DNA of 36,630 bases from contig JAOPYK010000052.1 in NCBI GenBank assembly GCA_025964695.1, positions 1 to 36,630 of the forward strand. Reading direction: 5' to 3'. The position numbers were made by a program, and so were the translations under genes. The stretch comes from Streptosporangiaceae bacterium. GTDB taxonomy: Bacteria; Actinomycetota; Actinomycetes; Streptosporangiales; Streptosporangiaceae. Of this stretch, positions 24,436 to 31,459 are shown in pieces (position 1 is the stretch's first letter; each line of letters starts with the position of its first letter). Below the pieces are notes generated by a model. It was not told the DNA's origin. It searched no databases and saw only the letters and a list, made by a program, of their open reading frames with translations.

Positions 24436-24549
24436 TTAGCGGAAGGAATCAGGCGGTTGGGGTGCCGACATGATTGCACGCCGGTGGCCGACGCGCATTG
24501 AGAGTAACCCAAGCAACATGGACATCGGCGGGAAGTTCACCGCGCCCAT
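24436..24549 (-). CDS. Possible small ORF upstream of the XRE-TPR gene
   Basis: 37 codons from ATG at 24549 to TAA at 24436-24438: MGAVNFPPMSMLLGLLSMRV then GHRRAIMSAPQPPDSFR. The frame stays open upstream (VLPDEKNIIHRAQ), and the first part has strongly GC-rich third positions, as real genes here do. No ribosome site is visible. It ends 10 bases before the XRE-TPR start. It could be a small peptide gene, a leader, or a remnant; the plus strand is also open here. Confidence 0.25.
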   Translation of the reverse strand: MGAVNFPPMSMLLGLLSMRVGHRRAIMSAPQPPDSFR

Positions 24550-24598
24550 CTGGGCTCGATGGATGATGTTCTTCTCGTCGGGCAGGACGGCCGCGGGG

Positions 24599-25129
24599 TT
24601 AGTCGTCCGCGGAGGCGTTCTTGTTAGGAAAGATCATCTCGCAGACCTCGAGGTAGAGCTGCTCGGGGTAGGGCAGATAGCCGACGGTGCGCAGGGCCTG
24701 ATCCTGACCGGCCGACTCGAGCACGAACTCGCCGTACCCGAGCATCCGCCCGGCGATGGAACGCTGGAAGCTCATGTCCGTGACCTTGCCCAGCGGCATC
24801 ATGGCCACCTTGCGGTTGATCAGACCGGTGGTGAGGATCATGCGCTGGTTGGTGATGACGAAGTAGTCGACCGACCATTCCGCCACCTGCCAGACGAACC
24901 AGGCCAGCAGGATCAGCCAGGCCCACCAGATCCAGCTGACCACCGAGCCGATCTGGCTGGCGACGGTGTTGCTGAGGAACCCGGCGATGATGAGGCCGCC
25001 GAGCACCAGGGCCACCGGCTTCATGAGCACGGCCGGGTGGTGGCGCACGGTGATGACCTGGCTCTCGTGCGGGAGGAGATACCGGTTCACCGAGGTGGGG
25101 GCGGAGTCGCCGGGCGTGACGAGTCTCAT
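24599..25129 (-). CDS. PH (bPH2-like) domain membrane protein
   Basis: 176 residues; ATG at 25129 overlaps the stop of the small gene upstream (ATGA). Two adjacent membrane helices (about 38-58 and 66-84: VSWIWWAWLILLAWFVWQV) are followed by a bacterial PH-like domain: DYFVITNQRMILTTGLINRKVAMMPLGKVTDMSFQRSIAGRMLGYGEFVLESAGQ, with the typical I-T-N-Q-R and P-L-x-K-V-T-D motifs. Such proteins are widespread in actinobacteria and of unproven role. The tail is acidic. Translational coupling to a tiny membrane protein suggests that the two act together. Confidence 0.88.
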   Translation of the reverse strand: MRLVTPGDSAPTSVNRYLLPHESQVITVRHHPAVLMKPVALVLGGLIIAGFLSNTVASQIGSVVSWIWWAWLILLAWFVWQVAEWSVDYFVITNQRMILTTGLINRKVAMMPLGKVTDMSFQRSIAGRMLGYGEFVLESAGQDQALRTVGYLPYPEQLYLEVCEMIFPNKNASADD

Positions 25130-25278
25130 GCTGCCAGCTTGTTCACGAAGATGGACAGGGAGTCGGCGACGGAGGCGAGTCCGCTGGCGGCGTGCTGCAC
25201 CGCGGTCGCGGCGGCCGTGGGCGACTTCACCATGTAAAGAACCGCGAAGGCCACAACAGCCCACACGGTGTACTTCAT
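25126..25278 (-). CDS. Small membrane protein, conserved actinobacterial type
   Basis: 50 residues from ATG at 25278. A single hydrophobic segment (YTVWAVVAFAVLYMV) is followed by an alanine- and serine-rich amphipathic tail (AVQHAASGLASVADSLSIF). A GGGAGG lies about 15 bases upstream of the start. Its stop overlaps the start of the PH-domain gene. I recall comparable short proteins beside PH-domain genes in related genomes; no function is known. Confidence 0.7.
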   Translation of the reverse strand: MKYTVWAVVAFAVLYMVKSPTAAATAVQHAASGLASVADSLSIFVNKLAA

Positions 25279-25364
25279 TGCGGGCAAGGCCGCCTCCCGG
25301 GAGCGCACTGACCCACTGGCCCCTGCTCAGTTCTACACTAGCCGCTACCGGGGGTAAAGCGCGG

Positions 25365-25622
25365 TCAGGTGGCCGCGTTGCGCAAGGTGATTTGGTGCCT
25401 TCGCTCCGAGGCGACGATGGCGAGAACTTGCAGGTGTTTGCGCGCTATCCGTTCCACCAGGTCAGGGGGCGCGGAGCCGGTTACGTCCTCCGCGCCATGC
25501 TGGGCGGCGTTCACACAGCGTGACACTATCGCCGGAGAGTGGATCTCGGCGAACTCCGCACGGAGCCGAGCCGCGATGCCCTCATAACGGCCGGACGGGT
25601 CGGTGCCCCCTGAGTCGATCAT
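25365..25622 (-). CDS. Small helical protein, three-helix-bundle type
   Basis: 85 residues from ATG at 25622 with GGGGGAG six bases before. The pattern AARLRAEFAEIHSPAIVSRC, VNAAQHGAEDV and PDLVERIARKHLQVL reads as three amphipathic helices and resembles the short actinobacterial proteins annotated as three-helix-bundle dimerisation domains. No catalytic residues or membrane helix. It lies between upp and the PH-domain pair, all on the minus strand. Function unknown. Confidence 0.65.
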   Translation of the reverse strand: MIDSGGTDPSGRYEGIAARLRAEFAEIHSPAIVSRCVNAAQHGAEDVTGSAPPDLVERIARKHLQVLAIVASERRHQITLRNAAT

Positions 25623-25683
25623 GACGGCTCCCCCGAGCATCGCTCACGCGACCCAGCGGTTCCCCTTCCGGTGGGCGCGGAGA

Positions 25684-25704
25684 GGAACGTCTCGCCGACG
25701 TTCC
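25684..25704. terminator. 8-bp perfect inverted repeat downstream of upp
   Basis: GGAACGTC-TCGCC-GACGTTCC lies between the upp stop and the small helical gene. A stem of 8 bp with a 5-base loop fits a terminator for upp, or an operator for the next gene. No T tract follows. Confidence 0.5.
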
Positions 25705-25748
25705 ATTTCAGCTGCCTACCCAGTGGGGTCATCCACTGAACATGCAGG

Positions 25749-26387
25749 TCAGAGGACTCCGTAGAGCCGATCGCCGGCGTCGCCGAGGCCGGGGACGATA
25801 TAGCCCACCTCGTTGAGCTTCGGATCGATGGCGGCGGTGACCACCCGGATCGGCGCCGAGGTGTTCTCGAACGTCTGCTCCAGGTGCCGCAGGCCCTCGG
25901 GAGCGGCCAGCAGGCACAGCGCGGTGACGTCGACCGCACCTCGGTCCAAGAGGAACCGGATCGCCGCGGCCAGGGTGCCACCGGTGGCGAGCATGGGGTC
26001 GAGAACATAACATTGGCGTCCGGACAGGTCTTCCGGCAGCCGGGTGGCGTAGGTCTCCGCCTGCAGGGTGGTCTCGTTCCGGACCATGCCGAGAAACCCG
26101 ACCTCGGCGGTGGGCAGTAGCCGGGTCATACCCTCCAGCATGCCCAGGCCCGCCCGCAGGATAGGGACCACGAGAGGGGCTGGTCGTGCCAACTGGACCC
26201 CGTCGGCCAGCGCGAGCGGCGTCTGCACGGTCGCGTCGACGACCCGTACATCCCGGGTCGCCTCGTATGCGAGCAAGGTGACCAGCTCGTCGGCCAGCCG
26301 GCGGAACGTCGGCGAGTCGGTGCGTACGTCGCGGAGGGTGGTGAGCTTGTGCGCGACCAGCGGATGATCGACGGCCATGGTCTCCAT
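25749..26387 (-). CDS. upp: Uracil phosphoribosyltransferase
   Basis: 212 residues from the ATG at 26387 ([20 protein letters not shown], the usual opening of the family); a GTG three codons upstream is possible. The enzyme joins uracil with PRPP to give UMP in pyrimidine salvage. The PRPP-binding loop is [10 protein letters not shown], the flexible region includes GMVRNETTL, and uracil is held by the C-terminal [13 protein letters not shown]. Length is normal. The transcript may be nearly leaderless, since no Shine-Dalgarno sequence is visible. It diverges from a small basic protein gene at 26447. Confidence 0.97.
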   Translation of the reverse strand: METMAVDHPLVAHKLTTLRDVRTDSPTFRRLADELVTLLAYEATRDVRVVDATVQTPLALADGVQLARPAPLVVPILRAGLGMLEGMTRLLPTAEVGFLGMVRNETTLQAETYATRLPEDLSGRQCYVLDPMLATGGTLAAAIRFLLDRGAVDVTALCLLAAPEGLRHLEQTFENTSAPIRVVTAAIDPKLNEVGYIVPGLGDAGDRLYGVL

Positions 26388-26446
26388 GGGGATCACGCTA
26401 ACCCACGCCGCGGAATGGAACTCGACGAGGTGGGAACGACTTCTCT

Positions 26447-26629
26447 ATGAACGGCGAGCGTGACGAAGGGCTCAGTGCCGAGTTCATCCGTGACCGGCTC
26501 CGCCGCCGGGCGATCTTTCTGCGCGAGCTCGCCGAGGCGCGTGAGCTCCGTAAACGGGTGACCCCTCGCCGGTCCCGTCGAGCCGAGATCCGGGCGGCCC
26601 TGCGCATGCGCACGTTCCGGAACCACTGA
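26447..26629 (+). CDS. Small basic hypothetical protein
   Basis: 60 residues, ATG at 26447, with GAGGTGGGA about 14 bases upstream. Very rich in arginine, with a helical middle (IRDRLRRRAIFLRELAEARELRKR) and a basic end (RRSRRAEIRAALRMRTF). Similar short arginine-rich proteins occur in related actinomycetes as far as I recall. Nucleic-acid binding is possible but not shown. It diverges from upp and is followed by the tadA-associated genes. Confidence 0.6.
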   Translation: MNGERDEGLSAEFIRDRLRRRAIFLRELAEARELRKRVTPRRSRRAEIRAALRMRTFRNH

Positions 26630-26734
26630 GCGCCTCCCAGTTTCCGGGGGGAGTGCGCGAGCGCGTTCGGCATCTGCGACCATGCCCAGGGCAGCGACCG
26701 CGCCGGTGGGGTGGATGACTTGACGGATGTGAGC

Positions 26735-27205
26735 ATGACGGACTTCGCCGTCGTGGTGTTTCGCGAGGACGAGCAGTGGGAGACGGAACTGCTCCCGGTC
26801 GCTCTGACCGAGGATCTGTCGGGATTGATCCATGCGCTGAGGCAACAGCCCAGCATCGCGGGCACCATCGGGCTCGTAGCCGTGGGCGATGACTTCTTCG
26901 TGGCGATCCGGGTGCTGGCCGACGAAGTGATGATCTTCCTGTCGGACGTGACCGCTTCCGTCGAATGGGCGCTGGCCGGGCAGGTGCTGGACTACCTCGA
27001 CATTCCCATTCCCGAGGACGAGGAACTCGACCAGGTCCTCCCGGTCGGGGACATGTCCATCTTCAGTGATCTCGGGCTCGACGAGATGGAGCTGGGCGCG
27101 ATCTCCGGCGACCTGGACCTCTATCCGGACGAGATGCTCTCCAGCATCGCCGAGCGGATCGGATTCGCCCCTGCCTTCGAGCGAGCCATTGACACGCTCG
27201 GCTGA
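26735..27205 (+). CDS. tRNA adenosine deaminase-associated protein (copy 1)
   Basis: 156 residues from ATG at 26735; a GTG at 26711 would add eight. An acidic, soluble protein that begins FAVVVFREDEQWETELLP, continues VMIFLSD and ends with IAERIGFAPAFERAI. It shares this framework (VFLSD, DLG, IFAERAGFAEEF) with the next gene, so the two are paralogues. Proteins of this family are named only for their position before tadA in actinobacteria; their function is unknown. The gap to copy 2 is 41 bases. Confidence 0.85.
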   Translation: MTDFAVVVFREDEQWETELLPVALTEDLSGLIHALRQQPSIAGTIGLVAVGDDFFVAIRVLADEVMIFLSDVTASVEWALAGQVLDYLDIPIPEDEELDQVLPVGDMSIFSDLGLDEMELGAISGDLDLYPDEMLSSIAERIGFAPAFERAIDTLG

Positions 27206-27246
27206 CTGCTCTTCGCAGCAGTACAACTGTTTGCCACAATGAGCAG

Positions 27247-27714
27247 GTGCCGTATTTCGCCGCAGTCTTCGCCCAGACCGAGGCCGGCTGGGTAGGAACC
27301 GAGGCCGATCTCAGCGAGGCCAAGGTCATGGACGATGTCTCCGACCTGCTACGAGAGTCCGCGCTCGAGACGGGCGGAGATCCCGTCGTCCTGCTCGTCG
27401 AGGAGGATGACGAGTGGTTCGCGGTGCTTCGCCTGGACGGCGAGGAGGACCCCAGGGTGTTCCTGTCCGACGCGCGTGCCATCGTCTCCAGCGAGCTCGC
27501 CGGCCTGCTCTACCAGTTCATCGGGGCCGCCGAGGAGGCGCCGGACGCCGGGGTGGACGGCGCCCCGGACGGCGACCGGGAGCTCCTGGGAGACCTGGGC
27601 ACCGACGCTCAGGAACTCGATGATCTGAGCGAGCGATCCCTGCCGACCGACGCCCTGCTGATCTTCGCTGAGCGGGCCGGCTTCGCCGAGGAATTCGATC
27701 GGCTCCATGAATGA
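27247..27714 (+). CDS. tRNA adenosine deaminase-associated protein (copy 2)
   Basis: 155 residues from GTG at 27247 (PYFAAVFAQTEAGWVG). Acidic, soluble, no known domain. Shared landmarks with copy 1 are the opening F-A-x-V-F strand, the central EDPRVFLSDARAI, an acidic loop (ELLGDLGTDAQELDDL) and the C-terminal IFAERAGFAEEFDRL. Its end overlaps the start of tadA by 8 bases, so it is translationally coupled to the deaminase and could act as a partner or regulator of it (inference). Confidence 0.9.
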   Translation: MPYFAAVFAQTEAGWVGTEADLSEAKVMDDVSDLLRESALETGGDPVVLLVEEDDEWFAVLRLDGEEDPRVFLSDARAIVSSELAGLLYQFIGAAEEAPDAGVDGAPDGDRELLGDLGTDAQELDDLSERSLPTDALLIFAERAGFAEEFDRLHE

Positions 27715-28195
27715 CGCTGTGATCGGCTCGACGACCGCCTCGGCGCACCAATTCGAAGCGGCCATGCGGCTCGCCCTGCGACAGGCGGCCGGAGCGGGTG
27801 CGGACGTACCCGTGGGCGCGGTCGTCCTGGACGCCGGCGGCCAGGTCGTCGGTACCGGCCGCAACGAGCGCGAACTCACCGGCGACCCCACCGCGCACGC
27901 CGAGGTGCTGGCCATCCGTGCCGCGGCCGCCCGGCTGGGCCGCTGGCGGCTGACGGGCTGCACGCTCGCCGTGACGCTGGAGCCCTGCACGATGTGTGCC
28001 GGGGCGGCGGTCCTGGCCCGGCTGGACCGCATCGTTTACGGCGCCGTCGACCCGAAGGCGGGCGCGGTGGGCTCGCTGTGGGACGTCGTACGGGATCGCC
28101 GCCTCAACCATCGGCCCGAAGTGATCGCCGGGGTGCTGGCCGAGGAATGCGGTGCCCTGTTGACTCAGTTCTTCGCCGGCCGCCGAGTCGGGTAG
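27707..28195 (+). CDS. tadA: tRNA-specific adenosine deaminase
   Basis: 162 residues. The zinc-dependent cytidine/deoxycytidylate deaminase fold is clear: TAHAEVLAI provides the zinc-binding His and catalytic Glu, and EPCTMCAGA provides the two zinc-binding cysteines. The enzyme converts adenosine to inosine at the wobble position of tRNA-Arg(ACG), letting it read three codons. Conserved VPVGAVVLD and YGAVDPKAGAVGSL are also present. It overlaps the upstream associated gene by 8 bases and is followed 10 bases later by a tRNA-Ser gene. The start at 27707 is the most upstream in-frame ATG. Confidence 0.95.
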   Translation: MNDAVIGSTTASAHQFEAAMRLALRQAAGAGADVPVGAVVLDAGGQVVGTGRNERELTGDPTAHAEVLAIRAAAARLGRWRLTGCTLAVTLEPCTMCAGAAVLARLDRIVYGAVDPKAGAVGSLWDVVRDRRLNHRPEVIAGVLAEECGALLTQFFAGRRVG

Positions 28196-28205
28196 GCTTC
28201 GCGGC

Positions 28206-28295
28206 GGTGGTGTCGCCTAGTGGCCGAGGGCGCACGCCTCGAAAGCGTGTGAAGGGGCAACTCTTCCGTGGGTTCAAATCCCACCACCACCGCCA
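28206..28295 (+). tRNA. tRNA-Ser (anticodon CGA)
   Basis: A full class II tRNA can be folded by hand. Acceptor GGTGGTG (28206-28212) pairs with CACCACC (28285-28291). A D arm is present. The anticodon stem CACGC/GCGTG carries loop CTCGAAA, giving anticodon CGA for UCG codons. There is a long variable arm (GAAGGGGCAACTCTTC), and the T arm is GTGGG-TTCAAAT-CCCAC. The discriminator is G, with CCA encoded at 28293-28295. Confidence 0.97.
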
Positions 28296-28300
28296 CAGAA

Positions 28301-28339
28301 AAGGGCTGCCGACCTGCATGCGCAAGGTCGGCGGCCCTT
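28301..28339 (+). terminator. Rho-independent-like terminator after tRNA-Ser
   Basis: GGGCTGCCGACCT (28303-28315) pairs with AGGTCGGCGGCCC (28325-28337) with one G-U pair, flanked by AA and TT, loop of 9 bases. It begins 6 bases after the tRNA CCA end. Strong stem, short T run, as usual in high-GC actinobacteria. Confidence 0.85.
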
Positions 28340-28442
28340 CGCGTCGGCGGCCTCCCGCGCCGGCGGTCCTGAGCGCCGGTGGCCTTTGCGCCGGTGGTCA
28401 TTTGCGGCGGTGGTCCGGGCGAACGACATGGGTGCGGATGGG

Positions 28443-29480
28443 ATGACGGCCACGATCCGAGCCGGCGGGGAACCTCGGCGAGTGCGCGTGGGGGCCTGCC
28501 TGTCGCTGTCGGGCGGATACGCCCGGTTCGGCAGGCAAGCGGCCCTCGGGCTGGAGGCCTGGCGTTCGCTGGACGGTGCGGCCGATCTCAGGGTCGAGGA
28601 CGATCACAGCGACCCTCACCTGCTGGAGGTCGCTCTCCGTCGCCTCTCCGGGGAATGCGACGTTCTGCTGGGCCCGTACTCCACGCGCTTGACCAGGACG
28701 GCGGGTGACGTGGCGGCGGAGCTCGACCAGGTGATCTGGAACCACGGCGGCGCGGGCGATGACGTGCAGGTGGGCCACCCCGGTCACCTCGTGTCGGTTT
28801 CCACCCCGGCGAGCCGGTACGCCGAACCCTTTCTCCGGCGGCTGGCGAGCGACCCCGAGCCGGCCCGGCTGTGGATCGTGCACGGCAAGGGCGGTTTCGC
28901 CCGCCAGGTGGCCGCGGGCGCCGAAGCGACGGCACGGATCCTCGGCATCGAGACCGTCCGCCTCGGCCCAGCGGACGAGTTGCCGCGGGTCGAGCCGTCT
29001 TCGGCCTGGAACCTTCTCTGCGCCGGCATGTTCGAGGAGGACGTCCACACGGTCGGGCGCGCGTCCCGCGCACCGCATCCGCCGCGAGCCATCTGCGCCG
29101 TCGCGGCGGGCATCGGTGAGTTCGGCCTCGCCGTGCCCGACGCCGAGGGGATCTTCGGTGTCGGCCAGTGGTTCCCGTACGGCGGGCGTCCGGCCGAACT
29201 CGGCCCGGCCGAGGCGCAGTTCCTGGCCGCCTACCGGGACCGGGCCGGGACGCCGCCCGACTACCCGGCCGTGCAGGCCGTGGCCGCCGCGGTGCTGGCC
29301 GCTCACTGCGTGCGGCTGGCGGGCGGTACGACCCGCGAACTCCTGTGGGCCGCGGCCTCATCGCTGGACACCTCCACCCTGTACGGCCACTTCATGATCG
29401 ACCCGGACAGTGGACTCCAGCTGGGACATCGGCCCGTACTCCTGCGCTGGACACGGCGCGGTCCGGTGGCGGTCCGGTGA
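28443..29480 (+). CDS. ABC-type substrate-binding-like protein (Peripla_BP_6 fold), soluble
   Basis: 345 residues from ATG at 28443. The fold is that of branched-chain amino acid/amide binding proteins: VRVGACLSLSGGYARFGRQAALGLEAW at the N-terminus, CDVLLGPYSTRLT, VIWNHGGAGDD, ARLWIVHGKGGFARQVAAGAEATARILGI in the hinge, and late PPDYPAVQAVAAAVLAAHCV. There is no signal peptide or lipobox, and no permease or ATPase gene is near, so it is probably a cytoplasmic ligand sensor like AmiC rather than a transporter component (inference). Its stop codon is immediately followed, in the same frame, by the remnant of a metallopeptidase gene. Confidence 0.82.
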   Translation: MTATIRAGGEPRRVRVGACLSLSGGYARFGRQAALGLEAWRSLDGAADLRVEDDHSDPHLLEVALRRLSGECDVLLGPYSTRLTRTAGDVAAELDQVIWNHGGAGDDVQVGHPGHLVSVSTPASRYAEPFLRRLASDPEPARLWIVHGKGGFARQVAAGAEATARILGIETVRLGPADELPRVEPSSAWNLLCAGMFEEDVHTVGRASRAPHPPRAICAVAAGIGEFGLAVPDAEGIFGVGQWFPYGGRPAELGPAEAQFLAAYRDRAGTPPDYPAVQAVAAAVLAAHCVRLAGGTTRELLWAAASSLDTSTLYGHFMIDPDSGLQLGHRPVLLRWTRRGPVAVR

Positions 29481-29630
29481 GGCGACGACCGGATTCAGCA
29501 GCGGTCGCAGGGCCGGATGAACCCGGACGGATTCACCCACGGCACCGCGGCGCAGCGGCAGAGGTGGTTCACCACCGGCTATCAGACCGATGATCCGAAT
29601 GGGTGTGACACCTTCTCCGGCGGTATTTGA
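29481..29630 (+). pseudogene. YpfJ/KPN_02809-like neutral zinc metallopeptidase remnant
   Basis: Directly after the TGA of the preceding gene and in the same frame, 49 codons read GDDRIQQRSQGRMNPDGFTH, then GTAAQRQRWFTTGYQTDDPN and GCDTFSGGI, then TGA. This is the C-terminal signature of the neutral zinc metallopeptidase family (GDDRIQ, the FTHGTSxQRxxWF block, and CDTF near the end). The catalytic HExxH part is missing entirely. It is the residue of a deletion that joined the two genes. An internal ATG at 29517 exists, but a working product is unlikely. Confidence 0.85.
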
Positions 29631-29712
29631 TCTCCGGTTTCGCAATGATCGATTGAGGTCCGGGGTCACGGCGGGCATGACGTGGTGCGGGCAGTCGCCG
29701 TAGACTCCTGAG

Positions 29713-30012
29713 GTGATCTTTAAGTCGGTAGGCGATGGGCGACCCTATCCGGAGCATGGGCTCGCCGCGCGGGACTGGGCAAAGATCCCGCCACGTCAGC
29801 TCCGCCTCGACGAACTGATCACCACCAAGCGTGAACTGGACCTGCATTCGCTGCTGGCAAAGGACTCCACGTTCTATGGGGACCTTTTCCCGCACGTGGT
29901 GCAGTGGCAGGGTGCGCTGTATCTGGAGGACGGCCTGCACCGGGCCGTGCGGGCGGCCCTGCATCAGCGGCTGGTCCTGCACGCGCGCGTCCTGGACCTC
30001 GACACCAAATGA
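29713..30012 (+). CDS. Small conserved protein, ParB-like
   Basis: 99 residues from GTG at 29713 (IFKSVGDGRPYPEHGL). The core LRLDELITTKRELDLHSLL, then FPHVVQWQGALYLEDGLHRAVRAAL, resembles the ParB/sulfiredoxin fold, in which a D-G-x-H-R motif sits in the nucleotide-binding site. I recall close relatives across Streptomyces and kin, all uncharacterised. Its last bases overlap the start of the winged-helix gene (ATGA), so they are co-translated. Function unknown; DNA- or nucleotide-linked action is an inference. Confidence 0.8.
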   Translation: MIFKSVGDGRPYPEHGLAARDWAKIPPRQLRLDELITTKRELDLHSLLAKDSTFYGDLFPHVVQWQGALYLEDGLHRAVRAALHQRLVLHARVLDLDTK

Positions 30013-31112
30013 CGCGGATCCTGTCCGACCGGGAGCTGACCGTCTCCCTGCTGGCCCGGCAGCTGCTACTGGAGCGCCGGCCGATGCCGGCCGTACGAGC
30101 CGTACGGCATCTCGCGGCGCTGCAGGCGCAGTACTCACCGTCGCCCTATGTGGCACTGCACAGCCGGCTCGAGGGCTTCCGCATCGAGGAGATCGAGGCG
30201 GCGCTGCGCGAGCGCACGCTGGTCAAGTCGACGCTGATGCGGGGCACCCTGCACCTGGTGGCCACTGGTGACTACCCGGCCTTCGCGGCCGCATGCCGGC
30301 CCCAGCTCAGCGCGGTCCTGCGGACCGCCAACCGTGCGGCGGAACCGATCGAGCAGGAGATCCTGGCCGGGCTCGCCGAGTTCACCGCAGAGCCGCGCAC
30401 CACCGACGAGATCCGGGAACGGGTCCACAAGCTCAGCGGTGGCAAGGTCAAGAAGGAATGGCTGCTCGACTACGCCCGGACGATGCTGCCGATGGTGCAT
30501 GTCCCGCCCTCCGGGATGTGGCAGCAGCACGGCAAGTTCTCGCTGGTCGCGTGGGACCGGCCGCTGGAACCGGAACCGGCGGCCACCATGGCGCTGGTGC
30601 GCGGTTATCTCGCCGCCTTCGGCCCGGCCACCCGGGAGGATATCGCCGCGTTCACCTGGCTGCGCTACCGGCAGATCGACCCGGCGCTGGCGGCGCTGGA
30701 ACCGCTGCGCCGCCTCACCGACACCGCGGGCCGTGACCTGTACGACCTGCCCGGCGCCGCCCTGCCCGCCGAGGACGTTCCCGCGCCGGTTCGCCTCCTG
30801 GCCAGGCTGGACGCGGCAGTGATCTCCTACCGCGACCGCGCCCGGATCCTGCCCGCCGACTACCACGACGAGGTGATGAAGATGGTCAAGAGCAACGTGA
30901 TGCCCTACCTCGTCGACGGCCTGGTCGCCGGGCAATGGTCCTACACACTCAAGCGAGAGACGGCGGTGCTCACCCTGCGCCCGTTCGCCGCGCGCAGTGG
31001 TCCGCTTCCCGCGGATCTGGAGCCGGAGGCCGAGCGCATGCTCGCCTTCGTGGCACCGGATGCCAAGAAGCGCGTGGTCGAATTGGCCGCACCGGGCCTC
31101 TCCGGGACATAG
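30009..31112 (+). CDS. Winged helix DNA-binding domain protein (HTH_42 / AlkX-like)
   Basis: 367 residues from ATG at 30009 in an ATGA overlap. Family features: ARQLLLERRPMPAVRAVRHLAALQAQYSPSPYVALHSRLEGF, then TLVKSTLMRGTLHLVATGDYPAF, a wing region TDEIRERV, FGPATREDIAAFTWL, and LLARLDAAVISYRDRARILP in place of the usual F-D-x-x-L-L motif. Relatives of this family (YcaQ, AlkX, AlkZ) include glycosylases that unhook DNA crosslinks or protect DNA from self-made toxins, but many members are untested. Paired with the ParB-like protein. Followed by a short hairpin. Confidence 0.88.
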   Translation: MTRILSDRELTVSLLARQLLLERRPMPAVRAVRHLAALQAQYSPSPYVALHSRLEGFRIEEIEAALRERTLVKSTLMRGTLHLVATGDYPAFAAACRPQLSAVLRTANRAAEPIEQEILAGLAEFTAEPRTTDEIRERVHKLSGGKVKKEWLLDYARTMLPMVHVPPSGMWQQHGKFSLVAWDRPLEPEPAATMALVRGYLAAFGPATREDIAAFTWLRYRQIDPALAALEPLRRLTDTAGRDLYDLPGAALPAEDVPAPVRLLARLDAAVISYRDRARILPADYHDEVMKMVKSNVMPYLVDGLVAGQWSYTLKRETAVLTLRPFAARSGPLPADLEPEAERMLAFVAPDAKKRVVELAAPGLSGT

Positions 31113-31124
31113 CGGGTCACTCAT

Positions 31125-31142
31125 CGCAAAGGGACCTTTGCG
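31125..31142 (+). terminator. Hairpin after the winged-helix gene
   Basis: CGCAAAGG-GA-CCTTTGCG, 8-bp arms, 12 bases after the stop codon. A probable terminator. The following 31143-31364 shows no gene I can support. Confidence 0.5.
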
Positions 31143-31364
31143 GACAGCGCGGTTTGCGCCTTTTGCCCGATTGGCATGGTTACAGGTGAGTTCGGTGTCC
31201 TTCGAGATGGAGGCGCGCCTGGGAGGCGGGTCTGCGCCACAGGACAACCGAGTGAGTGGTCGAGAGAGCGGCCGGTCTGCCTCGTGCCTTACTCCGACGG
31301 CGCGCGTGGCACTTCCCGCGCGCGAACGCGTCAGATTCGTGACCGCTGCGTCACCGCTGCCCGA

Positions 31365-31423
31365 CACCACCGCATCACCACCGCATCACCACCGCCTCAC
31401 CACCGGAAGCCGGTGGTGATGCG
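31365..31423 (+). promoter_or_regulatory. 11-bp tandem repeats and nested hairpins upstream of fdhA
   Basis: CACCACCGCAT occurs twice, then CACCACCGCCT, then a partial CACCACCGG (31365-31406). The last unit forms a hairpin TCACCACCGG-AAG-CCGGTGGTGA (31397-31419). The right arm, extended to CGGTGGTGATGCG (31411-31423), can pair instead with either upstream copy of CGCATCACCACCG (31371-31383, 31382-31394). Mutually exclusive structures 36 bases before the next start suggest attenuation or termination. No factor or ligand is evident. Confidence 0.55.
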
Positions 31424-31459
31424 TTCGTCGCCAACCACAGCTTCAGCTGGAGGCATCCC

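Noticed and set aside
31371-31423. CRISPR-like short repeats
   Set aside because: 11-bp units are directly adjacent with no spacers and no cas genes; treated as a leader repeat instead.
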